From contig NZ_JAFCKQ010000060.1 in assembly GCF_018130215.1 (NCBI RefSeq), forward strand, positions 1 to 43,577: DNA of 43,577 nucleotides. Direction: 5' to 3'. Under the pieces are notes generated by a model. It searched no databases. It had not been told where the DNA came from and was given only the letters and a program-made list of their open reading frames with translations. The stretch comes from Bradyrhizobium jicamae (GTDB taxonomy: Bacteria; Pseudomonadota; Alphaproteobacteria; Rhizobiales; Xanthobacteraceae). Made by a program: the position numbers and the translations under genes. Below are positions 7,401 through 13,512 of the stretch, one piece after another (positions within the stretch are counted from its first letter, which is position 1; each line of letters begins with the position of its first letter).

Positions 7401-7466
7401 GGCGCCTTCACCAATGGCCTCTAGAGGCCCAATTGGGCCATGCGCGGCTGGCACAAACTGCACGCC
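7401..7466 (+). repeat. Dispersed non-coding repeat B, copy 1
   Basis: CACCAATGGCCTCTAGAGGC, then GGGCCATGCGCGGCTGGCAC and AAACTGCACGCC. Related copies are near 9099-9137 and 14790-14846; the TGGCACAAACTG core recurs at 17457-17468. This copy lies directly upstream of the FixK-like box and the 45-residue gene. Confidence 0.5.
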
Positions 7467-7469
7467 GCT

Positions 7470-7483
7470 TTGATCTATCTCAA
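7470..7483 (+). promoter_or_regulatory. FixK/FNR-type box upstream of the 45-residue gene
   Basis: TTGATCTATCTCAA fits the Bradyrhizobium FixK2 pattern TTG(A/C)-N6-(T/G)CAA exactly and has one mismatch to the FNR palindrome TTGAT-N4-ATCAA. It ends 33 bp before the ATG at 7517, suggesting oxygen-limited expression of that gene. Confidence 0.5.
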
Positions 7484-7516
7484 GGTGCCCGCCGCGCTCG
7501 GCTGAAATATCCTGAA

Positions 7517-7654
7517 ATGAAGGAACGCGAACCCGTCGAACCGGACGATGAGACGACGCGCCCCACGCGCCTGGAAGAGGCGCGGCGGATCATCGAGGAG
7601 TATGCAAACAGCCTCCGGGAGATCATCAAGAAGCTACGCGAGCGCATGCAATAA
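7517..7654 (+). CDS. 45-residue charged helical protein
   Basis: A compact gene: MKEREPVEPDDETTRPTRLE then EARRIIEEYANSLREIIKKL and RERMQ. The N-terminus is acidic and disordered-looking; the rest is a strongly amphipathic helix with mixed charges, with no membrane segment. It is flanked by its own FixK-like box (7470-7483) and an intrinsic terminator (7744-7787), so it looks like a complete transcription unit. Its leader and first codons are duplicated in degenerate form at 14233-14285. It is probably conserved in the genus but I know no function; the helix could bind a partner protein or dimerise. Confidence 0.65.
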   Translation: MKEREPVEPDDETTRPTRLEEARRIIEEYANSLREIIKKLRERMQ

Positions 7655-7683
7655 CGCCGCCGATGGCCGGCGCACGAAGGGAC

Positions 7684-7698
7684 TGGCACAGCCGCTGC
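7684..7698 (+). promoter_or_regulatory. Sigma-54-like -24/-12 element
   Basis: TGGCACAGCCGCTGC has GG and GC separated by 10 bases, matching the RpoN consensus TGGCAC-N5-TTGC at most key positions. It lies after the 45-residue gene and ~45 bp before a terminator, so if active it would make a short RNA of roughly 75 nt. It could be chance. Confidence 0.25.
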
Positions 7699-7743
7699 GA
7701 TGTGTTTCCTGGCCGGGATTTGGCAGCCCAGCCTGAGACAGGG

Positions 7744-7787
7744 CGCCGCCGGGACAGCGCATTTCGAGCCCGGCGGCGTATCTTTTT
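7744..7787 (+). terminator. Intrinsic terminator after the 45-residue gene
   Basis: Perfect arms CGCCGCCGGG (7744-7753) and CCCGGCGGCG (7769-7778) with a 15-nt loop are followed by TATCTTTTT. It lies 90 bp past the stop at 7654. Confidence 0.8.
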
Positions 7788-7945
7788 GGGGCCAGCGGGA
7801 CAGCTCAAGTCACGGACACTGCCGCTGGGCTACACGGTCCGCGGTATTCGGCATCAAAGCCAACCCAGCGAGCCAAATGAATAGCGGGGTAGGCTGCGCC
7901 CCAGCGCCGGCGATTTTGTGCCTAACCTCTCACCTTTCATCCGCA

Positions 7946-8188
7946 TCAGAAGTCAAGAACCAAACACAACGATCCGATTGCGAGACAGGCGACGAGGAAG
8001 AGGAAAAGGCAGAAAAGAAGGGTCCGCCGCCGTGACGGCTTGCGCTGTGACGACGGCTCCGGCTCGTGCAGCGCTCCCGGGAAAACATGAAAGCGGAGTT
8101 GGTCGTGGCGGATGTTTTCATGCTCAAGCATTTCGCGAATCCGCATTCGCCGCTCGTCAGTCCAGAATTCGTCGTTGTCGTCTTCCAT
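7946..8188 (-). CDS. Small C-tail-anchored membrane protein, unknown function
   Basis: An 80-residue protein. The N-terminal ~50 residues are charged and soluble (MEDDNDEFWTDERRMRIREM, LEHENIRHDQLRFHVFPGAL). A basic patch (RKPSRRR) precedes a single C-terminal transmembrane helix (TLLFCLFLFLVACLAIGSLC). GGAG lies just before the ATG. It is not recognised as a known family. The positive-inside rule puts the N-terminal domain in the cytoplasm. Confidence 0.6.
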   Translation of the reverse strand: MEDDNDEFWTDERRMRIREMLEHENIRHDQLRFHVFPGALHEPEPSSQRKPSRRRTLLFCLFLFLVACLAIGSLCLVLDF

Positions 8189-8201
8189 CAGGCTCCGCTA
8201 A

Positions 8202-8447
8202 GCGCCGGTTGGTCCGGCAACTTCAGCCACGGAGCAGGATATCGCTCGGTGTCGGCTAGAGCTTGAAGAGGCAATTGCCGCGGTCGACACGGCACTCAGC
8301 ATGAAGCTTCCCGGCATGAAACAACGGATTTCAAATCTAGATGCTCGAAATGACTCGATCCTAGACGCGGTTCGGGCAGCTCTTCCCATGCTCACACGGA
8401 GTACCGGAATCACACGGGGCCGGTGCCATGAACCTTTGGCCCGCTAG
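8202..8447 (+). other. Open frame without early start codon; possible gene remnant
   Basis: The frame from a TAA at 8199 reads through EQDIARCRLELEEAIAAVDT, ALSMKLPGMKQRISNLDARN and DSILDAVRAALPML to TAG at 8447. Composition and helical periodicity look like protein, but the first ATG is at 8301, mid-helix. Its last codons lie in repeat A copy 2, so it may be a gene whose ends were replaced. The opposite strand is not convincing. Confidence 0.3.
8400..8442 (+). repeat. Dispersed non-coding repeat A, copy 2
   Basis: GAGTACCGGAATCACACGGG then GTGC and CATGAACCTTTGGCCC (8427-8442). It is closely similar to 6981-7033 and is the shortest of the three copies. Confidence 0.55.
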
Positions 8448-8526
8448 GCAACTGCTTTGGGGGTCAGGAGGAGGCTTTGCTGGGGCCACCTGCCGGCCGG
8501 ATTTGGACGCGGGCCAAGGTTGCGGG

Positions 8527-8616
8527 TTACCACACGAAAATCACGAAGCCGAGGATGACGACCGGGCTCAACCCGAGCAGCACAATGCAAACGCTTTCAA
8601 GCAGGTCACTGCCCAT
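8527..8616 (-). CDS. 29-residue membrane microprotein, copy 1
   Basis: The minus-strand ATG has AGGAG seven bases upstream. The product starts MGSDLLESVC and continues IVLLGLSPVVILGFVIFVW, a single hydrophobic helix covering most of the chain. It is clearly related to the microprotein at 15012-15095: both share CIVLLGLSP-(V/L)VI. The shared ribosome site, length and motif argue that both are real genes although each is under 30 codons. Likely an inner-membrane peptide; function unknown (possible membrane-protein regulator or toxin-like peptide). Confidence 0.6.
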   Translation of the reverse strand: MGSDLLESVCIVLLGLSPVVILGFVIFVW

Positions 8617-8668
8617 GACACAACTCCTGCGTTGGAGTTGAAGTCTACGCTCGACGGAACCTGATAGG

Positions 8669-9034
8669 CTAGTGCAGACTGAACTTCAGCAATAAATAAA
8701 AACTCCCGGTCCGCAAACGCCGCCGGCGTAGATCTGTCACCGCAGCCGCGGCGATGCCGTGGATCTGAATCAATTTCCCCTGTGGAGTGCCGAACTCTAC
8801 GTCGAATGCGCGAGGATAAACGCGGCTGGCGTTGAGGTGTCGCGGCCATGCCTCGAACTGCTTCTGTCGGTTCGAAAGCGCGGCTTCCACGATCCACGGA
8901 TAGCGCTTGGCCCAGTCGTTGCCGCCCTTGGTGATCAGCCGGACGCGGTCTCCGTCGCGCTCGGCGCGGAGGCGATAGCCGTCATACTTCACTTCGTGAA
9001 ACCAGTTTTCGCCGGCCGGGACCGTCTTGCCCTG
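8669..9034 (-). pseudogene. ATP-dependent DNA ligase domain (LigD-type) remnant, N-terminal part
   Basis: The minus-strand frame opens after a TAA at 9035-9037 and reads KTVPAGENWFHEVKYDGYRL, RAERDGDRVRLITKGGNDW and AKRYPWIVEAALSNRQKQF, the start of the adenylation domain of LigD-type ligases. The K of EVKYDG is the adenylated lysine. Similarity stops after KQF (about 8852), and the frame runs on to 8669 in unrelated sequence. No start codon belongs to the ligase frame. In order on this strand it would precede the remnant at 5985-6250. However, both fragments carry the AAL-NR segment, so they more likely come from two different ligase genes than from one split gene. Confidence 0.7.
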
Positions 9035-9098
9035 TTATGCGGGTGCCACGGCGCTCGACTATTGAGTTATTTATGAGGTCCGAAACTTGTTCACGCCC

Positions 9099-9137
9099 GG
9101 AGAACACCGGAAGCCCATTTTGGTCATGGGCGTCGTG
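9099..9137 (+). repeat. Dispersed non-coding repeat B, partial copy
   Basis: CGGAGAACACCGGAAGCCCA then TTTTGGTCATGGGCGTC. It matches 14790-14825 (GGAGAACACCGGAGGCGCAT then GGGGCCATGTGCGTC) but lacks the TGGCACAAA core. Confidence 0.45.
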
Positions 9138-9158
9138 TCCGCGTGGGGACGACCTAGG

Positions 9159-9353
9159 TCAGATTCCGTAGAAATCCGCCTTGCTGCTCCGAAGCCGCTC
9201 TAGCGCGGCTCGGCCAACCGCTTCCGCCTCGGCTGGCGAGCTGAAAAAGGTCGTCGAGGACGCGAACCAATGAAGCTCATCGTCCACGTAAATCTCCCAC
9301 GTATAGGGATTGGGAGGCGGGCAAATATTCTTAACCTCGAGCCGAAATGCCAT
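9159..9353 (-). CDS. Hypothetical 64-residue protein
   Basis: Starting from the minus-strand ATG at 9353 (AGGT upstream) the product reads MAFRLEVKNICPPPNPYTW, EIYVDDELHWFASSTTFFSS, PAEAEAVGRAALERL and RSSKADFYGI. The pattern is a beta-hairpin (W-EIYVDDE) followed by one helix, suggesting a small alpha/beta domain. The upstream in-frame extension to 9497 is Arg-rich and probably non-coding. No known family name. It lies among repeats and ligase remnants. Confidence 0.55.
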   Translation of the reverse strand: MAFRLEVKNICPPPNPYTWEIYVDDELHWFASSTTFFSSPAEAEAVGRAALERLRSSKADFYGI

Positions 9354-9607
9354 TGTCGCAACCTGCCCTTTGCCCATCGAAAGATCGGGCCGCTTGAATG
9401 AACAAACGGCCCAAGGGAGGAAACGCCCAAGGAGGGCAGCGATAGCGCGAGGCGCTACCGCACAACCTATCCAAATGAAAACGCCCGGTGCGCGCAAGGT
9501 GGCCGGCGCTTAAATTCGGCATTATCCTTACCGAGGGAACTGGCAGAGCGTTCGCAGATTGGCGCACGGCGCGACCTCGGGCTCGGGCCGCGCACCAACT
9601 CCAAGGC

Positions 9608-9787
9608 CTAGGGCATCACTTGAAGTGAAGTGATTAGGATAGTGTTGAACGTTTGCGTGCCGCCGTGGTTAGCAATCGGCTTGACGATGCTTATCGCGTC
9701 GTCGCAATCCTTGACCGTGATGTCGCCGCGGGCGACGTCCGCGGCACTAAATAGCGCGACTGGGAACAGCTCTGTTCCGTCAGAGCA
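9608..9787 (-). other. Open frame without start codon, possibly eroded gene
   Basis: The minus strand reads DGTELFPVALFSAADVARGD, ITVKDCDDAISIVKPIANHG and GTQTFNTILITSLQVMP to TAG. Codon use is GC3-rich as in real genes, but no ATG, GTG or TTG occurs after the closing TGA at 9788-9790. It begins 23 bp after the small membrane protein gene at 9810-9962 on the same strand. It may be a frameshifted third member of that unit. I recognise no family. Confidence 0.3.
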
Positions 9788-9809
9788 TCACTGCAATTGG
9801 TGTCGCAGA

Positions 9810-9962
9810 TTAAGGATGCCGCTTCAGTTCAACGTGGCTGCGACCTGGAGATGCGACCCATTGGGCCGCGAGGGCCAAGGCCACGACCGCCAGAAAGGTC
9901 GCGACGAGAACCAGCGTTGACGGTCCCTTGCGATGCTCGCCTGGTTTGCCGAGGCATCGCAT
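9810..9962 (-). CDS. 50-residue single-pass membrane protein (candidate partner of the GG-leader peptide)
   Basis: ATG at 9962 on the minus strand has a strong AAGGAGG site upstream. Residues 1-14 are basic (MRCLGKPGEHRKGP). Residues ~15-37 form one transmembrane helix (STLVLVATFLAVVALALAAQ). The tail (SPGRSHVELKRHP) is short and polar, probably periplasmic. It follows the GG-leader peptide gene by 57 bp on the same strand, the position and size usual for an immunity or accessory protein next to a peptide bacteriocin. That role is inference only. Its ribosome site lies inside the hairpin at 9968-10005. Confidence 0.55.
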   Translation of the reverse strand: MRCLGKPGEHRKGPSTLVLVATFLAVVALALAAQWVASPGRSHVELKRHP

Positions 9963-9967
9963 TTCGT

Positions 9968-10005
9968 AGCCCCCTCCTTGGACGAGCGACCATCCAAGGG
10001 GGGCT
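9968..10005 (-). promoter_or_regulatory. Hairpin masking the Shine-Dalgarno site of the 50-residue gene
   Basis: On the minus strand AGCCCC-CC-TTGGA pairs with TCCAAGG-AG-GGGGCT around a 10-nt loop. The AAGGAGG site lies in the 3' arm, so the ribosome site would be sequestered unless opened. It sits between the peptide gene and the membrane protein gene and could alternatively attenuate transcription. No T-run follows. Confidence 0.5.
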
Positions 10006-10018
10006 GCTCCGACCTACG

Positions 10019-10198
10019 CTATTTGTACTCGCCTGCTGCTTTGGCTGATGCCATCATCGCTATGAAATCATCCTGGAGGCTCGACAAAGTCAGGTGTTGC
10101 GGACGGCCATCACCGCCTGACACTTCGCAGAGTTCGTTCAAGGACAACTCGTAAGACTGCATCTCAGCAAGGGCAGTCTTTTTCACGTGCTTCTTCAT
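10019..10198 (-). CDS. Double-glycine leader peptide (bacteriocin-like precursor)
   Basis: A 59-residue product from the ATG at 10198, which has GGAG six bases upstream; an ATG four codons earlier (10210) contains that GGAG and is less likely. Residues ~1-29 look like a double-glycine leader: MKKHVKKTALAEMQ then SYELSLNELCEVSGG, with the LSxxEL-x-x-VSGG pattern cut by C39-peptidase ABC exporters. The putative core starts DGRPQHLTLSSLQDD and ends FIAMMASAKAAGEYK, about 30 residues, without Cys, so no lanthionine or disulfide is expected in it. No peptidase/exporter gene is in the window. It may instead be a secreted signalling peptide. Confidence 0.55.
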   Translation of the reverse strand: MKKHVKKTALAEMQSYELSLNELCEVSGGDGRPQHLTLSSLQDDFIAMMASAKAAGEYK

Positions 10199-10446
10199 TT
10201 GATACTCCATTGTGTTTGTGTCCAGCGAGCCATTCTCGCCAAAGCCGTAATAGCAACTGACAACTCCGGCGAATGTGAGCTGCCGCACGTGCCGCGCCCC
10301 GCTGCCCCGCAACACGGCGGTCCTATGGTCTCTTGCGCGGGACTGCCGTCGGCTGCCGCGTTGGGGTGAGGGGGCGCTCAGGCCCTGGGCTTGACGCGTC
10401 GAACTACATCAAGCGAAATTGAGTGCGGCAGGGCCCGCGTGCTAGC

Positions 10447-10857
10447 ATGGAAATCTCCAAACCGAGCGGAAAATTCAATCGCGCCACCACAGTCCTGGGC
10501 ATCATTGTCTGCTGCGCTATCGTGATCGTGGCGAGTCCCATCATTGGATTTTTGAACTCTTGGGCCCATGACTTGTCGATTCTGCCCGAGTACTTCAATT
10601 ATTTTTTCGTGCAAGGTCCACTGGAGTTGATGACAGCGGGTGCCATTGGCTGCCTGGGGTTATTGATCACATGCTCGTGGTTGAAAAGCGCGGACCCGTC
10701 TGCGATTTCCTACGTGGTCAGCACTCTGGGCATTATTTTTCTCGGAGGAGTTATCCTCCTCGAGTACGCAGCCCGCGACCCGATCTTTCTTACGGCCTGT
10801 CAGCTAGTGGGGACCATTATCGGCCTGTTCCTTGGACGCGAAGAGGTCGCCGGCTGA
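10447..10857 (+). CDS. Multi-pass membrane protein, unknown function
   Basis: 136 residues from ATG 10447 (a GTG/ATG-like upstream start at 10423 is possible). Four hydrophobic segments: TTVLGIIVCCAIVIVASPII, ELMTAGAIGCLGLLITCSW, SYVVSTLGIIFLGGVILLEY and FLTACQLVGTIIGLFLG. No charged catalytic pattern and no recognised family. Codon use is visibly less GC3-rich than the metabolic genes of the window, which suggests acquisition. It faces away from the GG-leader peptide gene, and its stop lies ~40 bp from an integrase remnant. Confidence 0.6.
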   Translation: MEISKPSGKFNRATTVLGIIVCCAIVIVASPIIGFLNSWAHDLSILPEYFNYFFVQGPLELMTAGAIGCLGLLITCSWLKSADPSAISYVVSTLGIIFLGGVILLEYAARDPIFLTACQLVGTIIGLFLGREEVAG

Positions 10858-10899
10858 CACCAGGGGCCGCGGGTCGCTCGCGACCCTTGGCGGCGAACC

Positions 10900-11034
10900 T
10901 CAGCGCCAGAAGTCCTTGAACCGGTCGGCTGCCAGCTCGGTATATCCGACGATGTGCTGGATATTTTTGTGTCCCAGGTAAGCCTGGAGCGCTCGGGTAT
11001 CGTGGCCCTTGTTGGTCAGGGCAAAGCCGCAGGC
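10900..11034 (-). pseudogene. Tyrosine site-specific integrase, C-terminal remnant
   Basis: On the minus strand, ending at TGA 10900-10902: ACGFALTNKGHDTRALQAYL then GHKNIQHIVGYTELAADRF and KDFWR. This is the C-terminal catalytic block of phage-type tyrosine recombinases, with LGH(K/R)NIQ and the nucleophile Tyr in (V/I)xYTEL. The N-terminal part and the R-H box are missing; sequence past 11034 on this strand is unrelated and merges into the AraC remnant on the other strand. It marks an old mobile-element integration or recombination site. Confidence 0.7.
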
Positions 11035-11052
11035 GCTTCGGGGCGCCAGCCA

Positions 11053-11454
11053 AGGCGTCTGACGATCAGAGCAAGCCTGCCACGATTGAACCGGCTCTCT
11101 TGCGCCGGTTGGAACAGCTGATGACCGTCGAGCGCATCTACCGGCGTGAGCGATTGACGATTGGATTGCTATCCGCCGAGTTGGGCGTGCCGGACTACCG
11201 GTTGCGGCAGCTCATCAATGAGGGCCTCGGCTACCGCAATTTCAATGCGTTTCTCAATCATTACCGGATCGGGGAAGCTAAGGCGGCGCTGGTCGACCCC
11301 GAACAAGTAGAAGTCCCGGTGCTGACAATTGCCATGGACACAGGTTCAAGGCCGCGACAAATTTTACCCCAACTGAATTTCGCCGCCTCGCCATGGCGGG
11401 AAATGCGGCCCCGGTAAACGATCGATTGAAGATAGGCCAGTCGAGTTGAGGAAT
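11053..11454 (+). pseudogene. AraC-family regulator, C-terminal HTH remnant with frameshift
   Basis: Frame 1 reads SDDQSKPATIEPALLRRLEQ, LMTVERIYRRERLTIGLLS, AELGVPDYRLRQLINEGLG and YRNFNAFLNHYRIGEAKAAL, then VLTIAMDTG. The expected middle of the second HTH is lost. In the next frame the gene resumes: RFKAATNFTPTEFRRLAMAG then NAAPVNDR, to TGA at about 11454. The N-terminal (membrane or sensor) part is absent, cut off at the junction with the integrase remnant near 11035-11050. It lies just upstream of the serine hydrolase and was perhaps its regulator. Confidence 0.7.
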
Positions 11455-11553
11455 CGGCCAGCCGGTTTGCAGGAATCGGCGAGAAGGAATCGAAAACATT
11501 CGACAGGCTGATGGCGATCCTTCCTCGCAGTAGCTGCGCCAACGGGGTTCCCC

Positions 11554-13512
11554 ATGCGAAATCAGCGGTTTGTCGTTCTATTGGCCGCATTGGCGGCGCT
11601 TACACTCTGTCCGGCAGGGGCGGCGCTTGCCGACGATTTGCAGACCGTCGGTGACCCGGACAGTCTCGGTTTTTCGGCGCGGCGGCTGGCGCGCATGACC
11701 TCCTGGTTCGAAGCGCAGAGCGAAAAGGGCGATCCTTCCGGTTTTGTCGTGGGGATCGCTCGGGGCGGCAAGCTCGCCTATTTGCAAGCCACCGGCTTCG
11801 AGGACCACGACAGGAAAATGCCGATGCGGCCGGATTCGATCTTTCGCATCGGATCGATGTCCAAGCAAATCACCAGCGTCGCCACCATGATACTGGTCGA
11901 TGAAGGCAAGCTCGAACTTGATGCTCCCGTGGCCCAGTATCTGCCGGAGCTCAGGGATATGCAGGTCGTCAAAAAGGATCCGGTCACCGGGGATCCAATC
12001 CTCTCGGATGTTGCGCGGAAGATTTTTGAGCCGGCGAAGCGTGCGATGACGATCCGGGACCTGCTGCGCAATACGTCCGGCCTCGTTTATGCTTCGCCGG
12101 ACTACGCCGATCCCGGATTTGAGAAAGCCGCGATTCACGTACTGTACGGCGCCAGGGCGCCGTTCCGGCGCGACAAGCCTATCGCGGACTTCGTCGCGAG
12201 CCTCGGCGCCCTGCCGCTTCTGCACCAGCCGGGCGAAGTCTGGGAATATGCCATCGGCTACGACGTGCTCGGCCGCGTCATTGAAGTCGTGTCGGGACAG
12301 CCCTTCGATCAGTTTCTGCAAAGCCGCCTCTTCGCGCCACTGCATATGGTCGATAGCGGCTTCTCGGTACCGCAGGACAAGCTTGCCCGTCTCGTTGCCG
12401 TGCCGGGACCGCAGCCCCAACCCCCTTTCGCGAATGGCGACGTCGGCAAGCCGCAGACGTTCTTCTCGGGCGGCGGAGGCATCGTCTCCACGGTTCCTGA
12501 TTTTCTGCGCTTCTGCCAGATGCTGCTCAACGGCGGCGAGCTTGACGGCGTGCGTATCCTGAAGCCTGAAACGGTCAGGCTGATGACGACGAATTCGCTG
12601 CCGCCCAAAATGCACATTGCGGGGCATGAAGTCGGTCCGGCCTTCGGTACGGGCTGGGGGCTCGGCTTCGCAGTCCGCACCAGCCCCGATTTCAGCTACA
12701 TTCCGGGCGCAGTCGGAAGCTTCAACTGGCAGGGAAGCTGGGGCACGTTCTTCTCGATCGATCCGGCACAGAAGCTGATCCTGATCATGATGATGCAGCG
12801 GAGCGAGCACAGTGAGAACGGCTTCTATTTCGACGCCATCCGTCGCATGCCCTATGCGGCGCTGAATGTGCCTGAAGCGCCGGCGCCGGTTGCCTCCGGG
12901 CAAGGAAATGCCGGCGCGCTCGCCGAATATGTCGGACGCTACGTTTTCGGCGGGTCCGCAAGTTCGCTGGACAGGCAGACCTCGGTCGCCGACGGCAATG
13001 GCTGGACCGGTCTTGAGTCCGTTATCGCGGGCACCGATGGCCTCAGGGTGGTCAAATTGGCCGACACCGGCCCTGCCGCGAAAGCAGGCGTCATGGCGGG
13101 AGATCTCATCACAGCGATCGACGACAAGTCGATCAAGGGCTTGACCTTGGAGGCGGCCTTTCGTCGGATTTCAGGTCCGGTCAACGCCGCGATCAAGTTC
13201 AAGATCATCCGCGTGACGCAGAGCGGTCCGCTCGTTGTTGCCTTTGCCCGGGAGGCGGTTCCTGCGCAGAGTGTCGCGCTTCAAGTCAGTGGCGTGGACG
13301 GCAAGCTCGTCGTCGAGGCAACAGGCCAATGGTCAATCCTCGATTTCGAAAAGGGACGGCCGACGCCCGTGGCGATCCGCTCAAAGGATGAATTCCAAGT
13401 CGAGGGCGGCGATCACACGCGGATCGCCTTCGTCAGAGACGCAGCCGGTAAAGTCAACGGCGCGGTTATCAATCCGGGACCATGGGAGCAACGCGGCGTA
13501 CTCGGACAATAA
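11554..13512 (+). CDS. Beta-lactamase-family (class C type) serine hydrolase with C-terminal PDZ domain
   Basis: A 652-residue secreted protein. Residues 1-26 are a signal peptide (ending AGAALA). Residues ~35-440 form the serine beta-lactamase/esterase fold: nucleophile motif SMSK (101-104), Tyr in WEYAIGYDVLG (Tyr ~231) and the third motif region GSFNWQGSWGTFFSIDP. Family members are esterases, D-aminopeptidases or carboxypeptidases, and few are true beta-lactamases. Residues ~475-545 look like a PDZ domain (GLRVVKLADTGPAAKAGVMA, GDLITAIDDKSIKGL). A beta-rich tail follows (ending GVLGQ). The serine hydrolase-PDZ fusion is uncommon and suggests substrate or partner docking in the periplasm. 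Confidence 0.88.
   Translation: MRNQRFVVLLAALAALTLCPAGAALADDLQTVGDPDSLGFSARRLARMTSWFEAQSEKGDPSGFVVGIARGGKLAYLQATGFEDHDRKMPMRPDSIFRIGSMSKQITSVATMILVDEGKLELDAPVAQYLPELRDMQVVKKDPVTGDPILSDVARKIFEPAKRAMTIRDLLRNTSGLVYASPDYADPGFEKAAIHVLYGARAPFRRDKPIADFVASLGALPLLHQPGEVWEYAIGYDVLGRVIEVVSGQPFDQFLQSRLFAPLHMVDSGFSVPQDKLARLVAVPGPQPQPPFANGDVGKPQTFFSGGGGIVSTVPDFLRFCQMLLNGGELDGVRILKPETVRLMTTNSLPPKMHIAGHEVGPAFGTGWGLGFAVRTSPDFSYIPGAVGSFNWQGSWGTFFSIDPAQKLILIMMMQRSEHSENGFYFDAIRRMPYAALNVPEAPAPVASGQGNAGALAEYVGRYVFGGSASSLDRQTSVADGNGWTGLESVIAGTDGLRVVKLADTGPAAKAGVMAGDLITAIDDKSIKGLTLEAAFRRISGPVNAAIKFKIIRVTQSGPLVVAFAREAVPAQSVALQVSGVDGKLVVEATGQWSILDFEKGRPTPVAIRSKDEFQVEGGDHTRIAFVRDAAGKVNGAVINPGPWEQRGVLGQ

Noticed and set aside
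7450..7466. TGGCACAAACTGCAC as a sigma-54 promoter
   Set aside because: GG and GC are separated by 8 bases rather than 10, and the same spacing error recurs at 14829; it is a repeat core, not an RpoN site.
11578..12903. 441-codon minus-strand open frame
   Set aside because: Antisense shadow of the serine hydrolase.
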